A stretch of DNA of 64,000 nt from positions 1,471,501 to 1,535,500 of the forward strand of contig NZ_JAWXYB010000018.1 in assembly GCF_033842475.1 (NCBI RefSeq), written 5' to 3'. The DNA comes from Acidiphilium acidophilum. Its GTDB lineage: Bacteria > Pseudomonadota > Alphaproteobacteria > Acetobacterales > Acetobacteraceae. Positions within the stretch are counted from its first letter, which is position 1; each line of letters begins with the position of its first letter. Positions 45,011 to 54,146 of the stretch are shown here, one piece after another. The translations under genes and the position numbers were made by a program. Under the pieces are notes generated by a model, which was not told the origin of the DNA, made no database searches, and saw only the letters and a list, made by a program, of their open reading frames with translations.

Positions 45011-47530
45011 ATGGATAACTCGCCGGTGCAGGACCGCATCGACCCGACCAGGCGCGCGAAAAAGCCCCTCTCGGCCGATCCGCCGCCGCTGGCACCGATC
45101 CGCACGAGCGAGGACTGGCGCGAGGCGATCGTTGCGAAACTGATCTACGGCGTCGGCAAAAACGTAGTAACCGCGAACGACCGGGACTGGTTCGTGGCCC
45201 TTGCCCTCGCCCTGCGCGACCGGGTGGTGGAGCGCTGGATTGCCAGCACCAATAAAATCTACGATCGCGGTCACAAGCGGGTCTATTACCTCTCGCTGGA
45301 ATTCCTGATCGGCCGGCTGATGTTCGACACGCTCACCAATCTGGGCATGGTCGATGTCACCCGCAGCGCGCTTGCCGGTCTCGGCGTCGATCTCGACCGG
45401 GTGCGCGATGCCGAACCCGATGCCGCCCTCGGCAATGGCGGTCTCGGGCGACTCGCCGCCTGTTTCATGGAAAGCATGGCCACACTCGCCATCCCGGGAT
45501 ACGGCTATGGCATTCGCTACAATAACGGCTTGTTCAAGCAGGCGATCGACGACGGACGGCAACTCGAATTCCCGGAAGACTGGCTCGCCGTCGGCAATCC
45601 CTGGGAGTTCGAGCGGCCTGAAGTGTCCTACGATATCGGCTTCGGTGGGTCGGTCGAGGCGGTGCGCGACGATAATGGCGACGCCCGCCACGTCTGGCAC
45701 CCCGGCGAGGTGGTGCGCGCGGTCGCGTACGATACGCCGGTGGTCGGCTGGCGGGGCCGGCACGTCAATTCGCTGAGGCTCTGGTCGGCCCGCGCGGTCG
45801 ATCCGCTTCAGCTCGAAACCTTCAATGCCGGCGATTATGTCGGCGCGCTGGCGCAGGATGTCCGGGCGCAATCGATCTCGCGCGTGCTCTACCCTTCAGA
45901 TGCAACCCCGGCGGGGCAGGAACTCCGGCTCCGCCAGGAATATTTCTTTGCCGCCGCCTCGCTGCAGGACATGCTCCGCCGGCATATCGCACAGTTCAAG
46001 GATCTGCGCCTCCTGCCGCAGAAGGTCGCGATCCAGTTGAACGACACCCACCCTTCCATCGCGGTGGCCGAGCTGATGCGGCTGCTGATCGACGTTCATG
46101 GCATCCCCTGGGCGGATGCGTGGGAGATCACCAAAGGCACGTTCTCCTACACCAATCACACCCTGCTGCCCGAGGCGCTGGAAACCTGGCCGGTGCCGCT
46201 GATGGAGCGGATGTTGCCGCGCCAGATGCAGATCATCTACCTGATCAACGCCGAACACCTCGAACAGGTTCGCCTGCTCGGCATGGGCAGTAACGAAAAA
46301 CTCGCCGGGCTGTCCCTGATCGATGAATCCCACGGTCGCCGGGTGCGAATGGGCACGCTCGCCTTCATCGGGTCCCACCGGATCAACGGCGTCTCGGCCC
46401 TGCACACCGACCTGATGCGCGAGACGGTGTTCGCCGATCTGCACCGGATGTTCCCCGAGCGGATCACCAACGTCACCAACGGCATCACCTTCCGGCGCTG
46501 GCTCTATGAGGCCAATCCCGGCCTCACCCGCCTGCTGGTGGAGGCGCTGGGCGAGCATGTGTGTGACGATCCTGCCGAGCTCGCCGGACTGCGCGATCTG
46601 GCAACCGATGCCGGGTTCCGCAACCGCCTGATCGCCTGCCGGCGCAACCACAAGATCACCCTGGCGAAATGGGTGCGCGACCGGATGCGGATCAAGCTCG
46701 ATCCCGATGCGATGTTCGACATCCACGTCAAGCGGATCCACGAATATAAACGCCAGCTTCTCAATATTCTCGAAACCATCGCTCTCTACGATGCGATCCG
46801 CGCCCGCCCTTCGGCGGGCTGGGTGCCGCGGGTGAAAATCTTCGCGGGCAAGGCGGCGGCGAGCTATCATCAGGCCAAGCTGATCATCAAGCTGATCAAC
46901 GATGTGGCACGGGTCATCAACAGCGATCCGACGGTGCGCGGCCTGCTCAAGGTCGTGTTCATGCCGAATTTCAATGTCAGCCTCGCCGAAATGATCATCC
47001 CGGCGGCGGATCTCTCCGAGCAGATTTCCACCGCCGGCATGGAGGCATCCGGCACCGGCAACATGAAATTCGCCCTGAACGGCGCGTTGACCATCGGCAC
47101 GCTCGATGGCGCCAATGTCGAGATCCGCGATCATGTCGGCGATGAGAACATTTTTATCTTCGGTCTCACCGCCGCCGAGGTCGCCGCGCGCAAGCGGGAC
47201 GGCTGGCGCCCGCAGCAATCGATCAGCGCCTCTCCGGCGCTCGCCGAAGTGATCGATGCGGTGTGGTCGGGGGTCTTTTCACCTGATGACTCCGCCAGGT
47301 TTCATCCGCTGGTCCATGAATTGCGCGGCGATGACCGTTTCCTCGTCACCGCCGATTTCGATTCCTACGCCGCCACCCAGCGGGCGGTCGACCGCAAATG
47401 GCTCGATCAGGAGGCGTGGTGGAAATCGTCGATCCTGAACACCGCCGGGATGGCCTATTTTTCGTCGGACCGCGCGATCGGTGATTATGCGCAGAACATC
47501 TGGCGCACCACGGGTCTGGAGACCACATGA
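45011..47530 (+). CDS. glgP: Glycogen/starch/alpha-glucan phosphorylase
   Basis: Releases glucose-1-phosphate from glycogen. 839 residues, standard length. N-terminal block RVYYLSLEFLIGRLM near residue 90, ALGNGGLGRLAACFMES near 140, Asn-Asp-Thr-His-Pro near 345, and the pyridoxal-phosphate region with Glu-Ala-Ser-Gly-Thr-Gly-Asn-Met-Lys near 686 followed by LDGANVEI. AGAGGTGA precedes the ATG by about 9 bases. First gene of glgP-glgC-glgA, so breakdown and synthesis genes are on one transcript. Branching (glgB) and debranching (glgX) genes are not in the window. Confidence 0.97.
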   Translation: MDNSPVQDRIDPTRRAKKPLSADPPPLAPIRTSEDWREAIVAKLIYGVGKNVVTANDRDWFVALALALRDRVVERWIASTNKIYDRGHKRVYYLSLEFLIGRLMFDTLTNLGMVDVTRSALAGLGVDLDRVRDAEPDAALGNGGLGRLAACFMESMATLAIPGYGYGIRYNNGLFKQAIDDGRQLEFPEDWLAVGNPWEFERPEVSYDIGFGGSVEAVRDDNGDARHVWHPGEVVRAVAYDTPVVGWRGRHVNSLRLWSARAVDPLQLETFNAGDYVGALAQDVRAQSISRVLYPSDATPAGQELRLRQEYFFAAASLQDMLRRHIAQFKDLRLLPQKVAIQLNDTHPSIAVAELMRLLIDVHGIPWADAWEITKGTFSYTNHTLLPEALETWPVPLMERMLPRQMQIIYLINAEHLEQVRLLGMGSNEKLAGLSLIDESHGRRVRMGTLAFIGSHRINGVSALHTDLMRETVFADLHRMFPERITNVTNGITFRRWLYEANPGLTRLLVEALGEHVCDDPAELAGLRDLATDAGFRNRLIACRRNHKITLAKWVRDRMRIKLDPDAMFDIHVKRIHEYKRQLLNILETIALYDAIRARPSAGWVPRVKIFAGKAAASYHQAKLIIKLINDVARVINSDPTVRGLLKVVFMPNFNVSLAEMIIPAADLSEQISTAGMEASGTGNMKFALNGALTIGTLDGANVEIRDHVGDENIFIFGLTAAEVAARKRDGWRPQQSISASPALAEVIDAVWSGVFSPDDSARFHPLVHELRGDDRFLVTADFDSYAATQRAVDRKWLDQEAWWKSSILNTAGMAYFSSDRAIGDYAQNIWRTTGLETT

Positions 47531-47590
47531 TCCAATAGAGACCGGGACCCGCGCACCAACGACGCGGGCCACAACTGAAGGGAGCAGGCG

Positions 47591-48853
47591 ATGATCATCG
47601 GAAACGGCAAAAGTACCCCGTTGTCGCGGAACGCGATGGCCTACGTCCTCGCTGGCGGGCGGGGCTCGCGTCTGCACGACCTGACCGACAAGCGCGCGAA
47701 GCCGGCGGTGCATTTCGGCGGGAAATGGCGAATCATCGATTTCGCGCTGTCCAATGCGCTCAATTCCGGCATCCGCCATATCGGCGTCGCCACCCAGTAC
47801 AAGGCGCACAGCCTGATCCGCCACCTGCAACTCGGCTGGACCTTCTTTCGCCGCGAGCGCAACGAGAGTTTCGACATTCTGCCGGCCAGCCAGCGGGTTT
47901 CGGAGCATAGCTGGTATCTCGGCACCGCCGATGCGGTGTACCAGAACATCGAGATCATCGAGAGCATCGCGCCCGCTCACATCATCATTCTGGCCGGCGA
48001 TCATATCTATAAAATGGACTACGAAATGCTGCTCCAGCAGCACGTCGCCCAGAAGGCGGATGTCACGGTCGCCTGTGTCGAAGTGCCGCTCGCCGAGGCG
48101 ACGGGCTTCGGCGTGATGCACATTGATACGTCCGACCGGATCCTCGCCTTCCTCGAAAAACCGGCCGAGCCGCCGCCGATGCCAGGCCGCACCGATGTCG
48201 CCCTCGCGAGCATGGGCATCTATGTGTTCGAGACCAAATTCCTGTTCGATCTCCTGCGCCACGACGCCGCCGATCCCCATTCCGAGCATGATTTCGGTCG
48301 CGACATCATCCCCCGCCTCGTGCGGGAAGGCCGGGCGATGGCCCATCATTTCTCGCGCTCCTGCGTCCGTTCATCCAAGGAGGCCGAACCCTATTGGCGC
48401 GATGTCGGTACGATCGATGCCTATTGGGAGTCGAATATCGACCTGACCGATTTCGTCCCCGCCCTCGATATCTATGACCGGTCCTGGCCGATCTGGACCT
48501 ATACCGAAGGAACGCCACCGGCCAAATTCATCCATGACGAGGAAGGTCGGCGCGGCCTTGCGGTGTCCTCGCTGGTCTGCGGCGGCTGCGTGATCTCCGG
48601 TGCGGCCTTGCGGCGGTCCCTGTTGTTCACGGATGTGCGGATCAACTCGTTTTCGCAGGTGACATCCGCCGTGATCCTGCCGGACGCGGATGTCGGCCGC
48701 CATGCGCGGTTGACCAATGTGGTGATCGACCGAGGTGTGCGCATTCCGGAAGGTCTCGTGGTCGGTGAAGACCCCGAAGAGGATGCAAGGCGCTTTCGCC
48801 GCACCGAGAAAGGCGTCTGCTTGATCACGAAGGCGATGATCGACCGGCTGTGA
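47591..48853 (+). CDS. glgC: Glucose-1-phosphate adenylyltransferase
   Basis: Makes ADP-glucose, the committed glycogen precursor. 420 residues. Start-site block [23 protein letters not shown] near residue 18-40, [10 protein letters not shown] near 48, [11 protein letters not shown] near 135, Glu-Lys-Pro near 185 and GVMHID near 173 are the typical catalytic and allosteric segments; a C-terminal left-handed beta-helix region follows. AAGGGAG lies 6 bases before the ATG. 60 bp after glgP, 16 bp before glgA. Confidence 0.97.
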   Translation: MIIGNGKSTPLSRNAMAYVLAGGRGSRLHDLTDKRAKPAVHFGGKWRIIDFALSNALNSGIRHIGVATQYKAHSLIRHLQLGWTFFRRERNESFDILPASQRVSEHSWYLGTADAVYQNIEIIESIAPAHIIILAGDHIYKMDYEMLLQQHVAQKADVTVACVEVPLAEATGFGVMHIDTSDRILAFLEKPAEPPPMPGRTDVALASMGIYVFETKFLFDLLRHDAADPHSEHDFGRDIIPRLVREGRAMAHHFSRSCVRSSKEAEPYWRDVGTIDAYWESNIDLTDFVPALDIYDRSWPIWTYTEGTPPAKFIHDEEGRRGLAVSSLVCGGCVISGAALRRSLLFTDVRINSFSQVTSAVILPDADVGRHARLTNVVIDRGVRIPEGLVVGEDPEEDARRFRRTEKGVCLITKAMIDRL

Positions 48854-48869
48854 CAATCCCGATCCGGTC

Positions 48870-50321
48870 ATGAAAATCCTCTCGGTCGGTTCGGAGATCT
48901 ATCCGCTGGTAAAAACCGGCGGTCTTGCCGATGTGATGGGCGCACTGCCGGCGGCGCTCGCTGCCGAGTCCATCACCATGCGGGCATTGGTACCGGGCTA
49001 TCCCGCCGTTATGGCTGCGCTCGGGGCTGGTGCGGTCGCGCTCGACATCACCGATCTGTTCGGCGGCCCCGCGCGCATCGTGGCAGGTGAACCGGATGGG
49101 CTGCCGCTCTTTGCGCTCGACGCCCCGCATCTGTTCGCCCGGCCCGGCAATCCCTACCTCGCCTCCAACGGCGTGGACTGGCCGGATAATGCCCAGCGCT
49201 TTGCCGCGTTGAGCCGGGTAGCTTCACTGGTGGCGCGTGGTGCCATTTCGGGATTCGTGCCGGATATCGTTCATGCCCATGACTGGCAGGCCGGTCTGGT
49301 CGCGGCCTATCTTCATTACGATGGTCTGCCTGCGCCGCCGAGCGTCATGACGGTTCATAATCTGGCCTATCAGGGTCAATTCCCCGCCTATCTGCTCGGC
49401 GCGCTCGGCCTGCCGGTCGCGGCTTATGCAATGGACGGCGTGGAATATTACGGCTCGATCGGTTTCCTCAAGGCCGGTCTGCAATTCGCCGATGCGATCA
49501 CCACCGTCTCGCCGCATTACGCGGTCGAAATCGCCACGCCGGAGGGCGGTATGGGGCTCGATGGCCTGATCCGCGCGCGAAGCAGCGTGGTACACGGCAT
49601 TCTCAACGGTCTCGATACCGCAAACTGGAATCCCGCCACGGATCGGGCACTCGTCGCGCGATACGACGCATCCACGATCGAGGCTCGCCCCGCCAACAAG
49701 GTCGCACTTCAGGCGCGAATGGGTCTCAAGCCGCACCCTGAATCCCTGCTGTTCGGCGTGGTAAGCCGGCTCGCGGCTCAGAAGGGGATCGATTTGATCA
49801 TCGAAGCGCTGCCGCTGCTGGAGTCGCTCGATGCCCAGATCGTGGTCCTCGGCACCGGCGACCCGGCGATCGAGCGGGCTCTGGCCGAAGCGATCGCCCG
49901 CTACCCCGGCCGTGTCGGGGTGATGTTCGGATTCGAAGAGGCGCTGGCTCACCAGATCATGGCAGGTGCCGATGCCGTCATGGTGCCATCGCGCTTCGAG
50001 CCGTGCGGCCTCACCCAGCTATCGGCCCAGCGCTACGGCGCGATCCCGCTGGTATCCGCGGTCGGTGGTCTGGTCGACACCGTGATCGATGCGAATGCCG
50101 CGGCACTCGGCGCGGGGGTTGCCACCGGACTTCAGTTCGCGCCGGTCACCGCTGCCGGACTGCGCGATGGCATCCGCCGTTGCGCCGCCTTGTTCGCCGA
50201 TCGTGCGGTCTGGCAGCAGATCCAGCGCAACGCGATGGCGCTCGACGTCTCCTGGGCCGCGCCGGCACGACGCTACGCATCGCTCTATCGTCAGCTCGCA
50301 CAATCCCGCCCGGGCAAATGA
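48870..50321 (+). CDS. glgA: Glycogen synthase
   Basis: Extends glycogen from ADP-glucose. 483 residues, GT5 family. The ADP-glucose loop VKTGGLADVMGALP at residue 14, Asp-Ile-Val-His-Ala-His-Asp-Trp-Gln near 132, TVHNLAYQG near 163, Thr-Val-Ser-Pro-His-Tyr-Ala near 212, and the C-terminal SRFEPCGLTQLSAQRYGAIP near 372-391 with Thr/Gly loop are present. Last gene of the glycogen operon; its stop is 4 bp from the convergent stop of an unknown gene. Confidence 0.97.
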   Translation: MKILSVGSEIYPLVKTGGLADVMGALPAALAAESITMRALVPGYPAVMAALGAGAVALDITDLFGGPARIVAGEPDGLPLFALDAPHLFARPGNPYLASNGVDWPDNAQRFAALSRVASLVARGAISGFVPDIVHAHDWQAGLVAAYLHYDGLPAPPSVMTVHNLAYQGQFPAYLLGALGLPVAAYAMDGVEYYGSIGFLKAGLQFADAITTVSPHYAVEIATPEGGMGLDGLIRARSSVVHGILNGLDTANWNPATDRALVARYDASTIEARPANKVALQARMGLKPHPESLLFGVVSRLAAQKGIDLIIEALPLLESLDAQIVVLGTGDPAIERALAEAIARYPGRVGVMFGFEEALAHQIMAGADAVMVPSRFEPCGLTQLSAQRYGAIPLVSAVGGLVDTVIDANAAALGAGVATGLQFAPVTAAGLRDGIRRCAALFADRAVWQQIQRNAMALDVSWAAPARRYASLYRQLAQSRPGK

Positions 50322-50325
50322 GGGA

Positions 50326-50859
50326 TTACAGTATATCGAGAATGCCGAAACAGGATGTCGCGCGGCCCCGGTACGGTGCCATGGTCACTGCGGCATCGAT
50401 CCCGCGCGCACGATGGGCGGCGGCAATCGCCGCCAGTGTCCGCACCGCTGCGTCGTGCTCTGCGGCCATGGCGCGTTGCTCCGAAGCAAGGTGCCCCGGT
50501 CGCTGACAGGCGGACGCGATATCCGCCTCGCGCCGGAGCCTCGCGGCCCGCGAATCGGCTTCGCGCGCGCGAAGGCAGAGCCGTATCGCCTCGGCCATCG
50601 CGGCACGGTGAAATCGGGCCAGTTCGGCCTGGGCGTCAGCCGGGTGATGCCGCCATAGACGATCGATCAACGCGTTGCCTTCGATCTCACCGGACTCGAT
50701 CGAATCAAAGGGCAGCATGTCGAGACCGTGGCGCTCCGATAATTCATCGACGAACAGCACGTCAGGCTCGATTGCAATCAGGGTGTCGAGGTCCGGGTGG
50801 GACATTTCCACCGGAAAGCGCACGACATTATCGGCAGGACAATCGGATAAGAGGGTCAT
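50326..50859 (-). CDS. Unrecognised protein, alpha-helical with conserved-looking acidic N-terminus
   Basis: A 177-residue protein I do not recognise. The first 60 residues are acidic (Met-Ser-His-Pro-Asp-Leu-Asp-Thr-Leu-Ile-Ala-Ile-Glu-Pro-Asp), and the rest is helical with many Arg/Ala/Glu residues: AEAIRLCLRAREADSRAARL near 100, LASEQRAMAAEHDAAVRTL near 128. No signal peptide or membrane segment. ATG 50859 fits, with GGAG about 11 bases before it; a longer frame to 50934 is unlikely. It lies between glgA (convergent, 4 bp) and the AT-rich leader of 50870-51000, so it has its own promoter. Confidence 0.6.
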   Translation of the reverse strand: MTLLSDCPADNVVRFPVEMSHPDLDTLIAIEPDVLFVDELSERHGLDMLPFDSIESGEIEGNALIDRLWRHHPADAQAELARFHRAAMAEAIRLCLRAREADSRAARLRREADIASACQRPGHLASEQRAMAAEHDAAVRTLAAIAAAHRARGIDAAVTMAPYRGRATSCFGILDIL

Positions 50860-51050
50860 TTGATTAAATTCTCCTATCTTAATGGTTTCGTTAAGTCGGT
50901 CCGTCGTTAAATATTTGGAAGAATGGCGACGCATCCATTTTGGTGGGCGGGCAGTTATACAGCGCCAGCCATTTTTACATAAGGTCCGAAACTATACACT
51001 GTGACGCGGATCACGAAATAGCCAAGCCGGACGCGGCTGTAGCCTGAACC
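50860..51050. other. AT-rich spacer upstream of the unrecognised gene and after the efflux operon
   Basis: Nearly 190 bp without a gene. It includes TTGATTAAATTC, TTAATGGTTTCGTTAAG and TTAAATATTTGG, strikingly AT-rich for this genome, fitting a promoter for the leftward unknown gene. No terminator hairpin for the efflux operon was recognised. TATACA near 50955 and 50993 could be -10 elements. Confidence 0.45.
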
Positions 51051-54000
51051 CTATTCGGCCGGCATCGTGGTGATTCGGCGCGCGCGGCGCTTGCCGAACC
51101 CCGAGAGCGCCAGATAGATCACCGGCGTGGTGTAGAGCGTGAGCGCCTGGCAGACGATCAACCCGCCGATCACCGCAATCCCGAGCGGGCGGCGCAGCTG
51201 TTCGCCGGTGCCGACCGCGAAGGCCAGGGGCAAGGCACCGAGCATCGCCGCGATCGTGGTCATCATGATCGGGCGGAAACGCTCGACGCAGGCGGCGCGG
51301 ATCGCATCCACCGGCCCCATATTGCCGGTGCGCTCGGCATTGAGCGCGAAATCGACCAGCATGATGCCGTTTTTTTTCACGATCCCCATGAGCAGGAACA
51401 CCCCGATCACCCCGATCACCGACAGAGGCGTGCCGGTAATCAGCAAAGCCAGCAGCGCGCCGACACCGGCCGAAGGCAGGGTCGACAGAATCGTGAGCGG
51501 CTGGCTCAGACTTTCATACAGCACGCCGAGCACGATATAGATCGCAACGATCGCGGCAAGGATCAGCAACGGCTCGGTCTGGAGCGATTTGAGGAAGTAC
51601 TTGGCATTGCCACCGAACTGGATTTTCACCGTGTCGGGCAACGGCAGTTCGGCGATCGCCGCCTTCACCTTCGCGACCGCAGGGCCGAGCGAACTCCCCT
51701 TGGCGATATTGAAACTGATCGTTCCCGCCGGCTCGCTGTCGAGATGCGTCACCGACAGGGGCGCGGTGGTGCGGGTGTAGGTTGCGACCTGGTCGAGCGG
51801 CACCGGCCCCTTGCTGCCGGCGACGAAAATGTGGCTGAGGTTGCTCGGCGAACGATCGAGGTCGGCAGGGACTTTCATCACCACCTCGTACTGGTTCTGC
51901 GCCTCATAGATCCTTGAGATCTGCTGCTGCGCAAAGGCGTTCTGCAACACCCCGTCGATCGCCGCGATCGAGACCCCGAGCCGTGCTGCGGCGTTGCGGT
52001 TGATATCGATCATGATCTCGGTCTGAGCCTTGTTCTGATCGGTCGAGATATTGTTGATGTCCTTGAGCGTCCGCAACTTCGTCTCGATCTGCTGGGTCAC
52101 GGTATCCAGCCCGTCGAGCGACGTATCGATCACCGAGAAGCTGTATTCGCCGCCATTCGACTGTCCACCGAAAAAAATATCCTGTGCTACCTGCATGTTG
52201 GTCGAGATGCCGGGAATATGCGCGAGCTTCTTCTGCAACTGAACGATCACGTTCTGCGCCGAGATGTTGCGCTGATCGAGCGGCTTGAGCCCGATGAACA
52301 TGGTGCCGCGATTGGCCGAGGAAAATCCGTTCGCGACCCCGATGCGCGATGTCGTGGTCGCCACCGCCGGATTGGCATCGATCACCTTGACCACCCGCGC
52401 CTCAAGCCGCTGCATCCGCTGGAACGAAACATCCGATGGTGCCAGCGTCTGCGCGATGATCAGCCCGGTATCCTCCTCCGGAATAAAGGCCTTGGGGATT
52501 TTCATGTAGAGAAAGATGGTCAAAACGATGGTCAGGAAAAAACTCGCGAGCATCAGCCAGCGGTGATCGAGCGCCCAGTCGAGGCTGCGGACATAGGCGG
52601 CGAGGCTGCGGTTGTAGAGCCGGTCGATCCCGCGCGCGAGCCGCGAATCACGTCCGACCTTCGGCGTGCGCCCCATGAAATGAGCGCAGATCATCGGCGT
52701 CACGGTCAGCGAGATCAGCCCGGAAATCACGATCGCGACCGACAGGGTCATGGCGAATTCGTAGAATAGCCCGCCGATGATCCCGCCCATCAGGGTCAGC
52801 GGCAGGAACACGACGACCAGTGAGACCGTGATCGAGATCACGGTGAACCCGATCTGCCTCGCCCCGACCAGCGCCGCCTCGATCCCGGTCAGGCCCCGTT
52901 CGTGCTGGGCGACGATATTCTCGATCATCACGATTGCATCGTCCACCACGAAACCGACACAGATCGTCAGCGCCAGCAGCGAAAAATTGTCGAGCGAAAA
53001 CCCGAGCGCCCACATGGCCGCCACCGTACCCGCAAGCGAAAGCGGCACCGTCACCCCCGCTGCAATTGTCGGGGTCAGCCGCCGCATGAACAGCGTCACC
53101 ACCATGAGCACGAGAATGATGGTGATCAGCAGGGTCAGCTGGATGTCGGCCACACTCGCGCGGATGGTGGTGGTCCGGTCCGTCATGATCTGTAATTTCA
53201 CCGACGGCGGAAGAAATTTCTCGACCTCCGGCAACAGCTTCTTGATCCCCTCGACCGTCTTGATCACGTTGGCCTGGGCGGTCTTGGTGATCTCGATGGT
53301 GATCGCCGGCTGGCCGTTGGCCGAGGCCGCAAGCTGGGTATTTGCCACGCTATCGACCACCGAGGCGACATCCGAAAGCTGGAGCAGCGCGCCCGATTTG
53401 GTTTTCAGCACGATCCGCCGATATTGCGCCGCAGTGCTCAACTGGCCGTTGGCGGTAATGATGCTGGCGCGGTGCGGGCCTTGCAGCACGCCGAGCGGCT
53501 CGGTCTCGTTGGCGCTTCGCACCGAATTATAGACATCCGTGCTGGTGAGGCCTGCGGCGGCAAGGGCCTGGGTATTCAACCTGATCCGCACGGCGGGCGA
53601 CCCCCCGCCGTACAGATTGACCTGTGCAACCCCCGAGACCTGCGCAAGCCGCTGATCCAGAACCGTGTCGGCGACATTGTAGATATCGCCGAGGCTGAGC
53701 GTCTTCGAGGTCAGCGCCAGGGTCAGCACCGGGCGCGATGCCGGGTTGAACTCCTTGTAGAACGGCCGGCTCGGCATCGCCGAGGGCAGATTGGGCAGGG
53801 CTGCGTTGATCGCGGCCTGCACCGCATGGGCATCGGTGTTGATGTTGGTATCGGTGTCGAACAACAGAATCACCGATGACGACCCGACCGAATTGATCGA
53901 GCGCACATCGTCGATCCCCGGAATGGTGCCGAGCGTGTGCTCCAGCGGTGCCGCCACCGTACTGGCCATGATGCTGGGCGAAGCGCCGGGCTCGGAAGCG

Positions 54001-54143
54001 AAAACCACGATCGCGGGAATCGGAATGCTCGGCACCGCCGCAACCGGCAACTGACCATACGCCAGAATCCCCGCGATCATGATCCCGATCGCGAGCAGCG
54101 CGGTTCCGATCGGCCTCCGGATGAAAGGCTCGGAAAAACTCAT
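51051..54143 (-). CDS. RND multidrug efflux permease, second subunit (MdtC/MuxC-like)
   Basis: Inner-membrane proton-driven pump of 1030 residues with 12 helices and two large periplasmic loops. The proton-relay Asp pair is in GFVVDDAIVMIENIV near residue 394, after helix 4; GVPQ-like N-terminal RRPIGTALLAIGIM starts helix 1; IMGIVKKNGIML-type motif near 930 (Leu-Leu-Met-Gly-Ile-Val-Lys-Lys-Asn-Gly) is typical. Two nonidentical permeases in tandem mark the MdtBC/MuxBC class, which works as a heterotrimer. Starts 3 bp after the first permease stop. Substrates unknown. Confidence 0.93.
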   Translation of the reverse strand: MSFSEPFIRRPIGTALLAIGIMIAGILAYGQLPVAAVPSIPIPAIVVFASEPGASPSIMASTVAAPLEHTLGTIPGIDDVRSINSVGSSSVILLFDTDTNINTDAHAVQAAINAALPNLPSAMPSRPFYKEFNPASRPVLTLALTSKTLSLGDIYNVADTVLDQRLAQVSGVAQVNLYGGGSPAVRIRLNTQALAAAGLTSTDVYNSVRSANETEPLGVLQGPHRASIITANGQLSTAAQYRRIVLKTKSGALLQLSDVASVVDSVANTQLAASANGQPAITIEITKTAQANVIKTVEGIKKLLPEVEKFLPPSVKLQIMTDRTTTIRASVADIQLTLLITIILVLMVVTLFMRRLTPTIAAGVTVPLSLAGTVAAMWALGFSLDNFSLLALTICVGFVVDDAIVMIENIVAQHERGLTGIEAALVGARQIGFTVISITVSLVVVFLPLTLMGGIIGGLFYEFAMTLSVAIVISGLISLTVTPMICAHFMGRTPKVGRDSRLARGIDRLYNRSLAAYVRSLDWALDHRWLMLASFFLTIVLTIFLYMKIPKAFIPEEDTGLIIAQTLAPSDVSFQRMQRLEARVVKVIDANPAVATTTSRIGVANGFSSANRGTMFIGLKPLDQRNISAQNVIVQLQKKLAHIPGISTNMQVAQDIFFGGQSNGGEYSFSVIDTSLDGLDTVTQQIETKLRTLKDINNISTDQNKAQTEIMIDINRNAAARLGVSIAAIDGVLQNAFAQQQISRIYEAQNQYEVVMKVPADLDRSPSNLSHIFVAGSKGPVPLDQVATYTRTTAPLSVTHLDSEPAGTISFNIAKGSSLGPAVAKVKAAIAELPLPDTVKIQFGGNAKYFLKSLQTEPLLILAAIVAIYIVLGVLYESLSQPLTILSTLPSAGVGALLALLITGTPLSVIGVIGVFLLMGIVKKNGIMLVDFALNAERTGNMGPVDAIRAACVERFRPIMMTTIAAMLGALPLAFAVGTGEQLRRPLGIAVIGGLIVCQALTLYTTPVIYLALSGFGKRRARRITTMPAE

Positions 54144-54146
54144 CGC

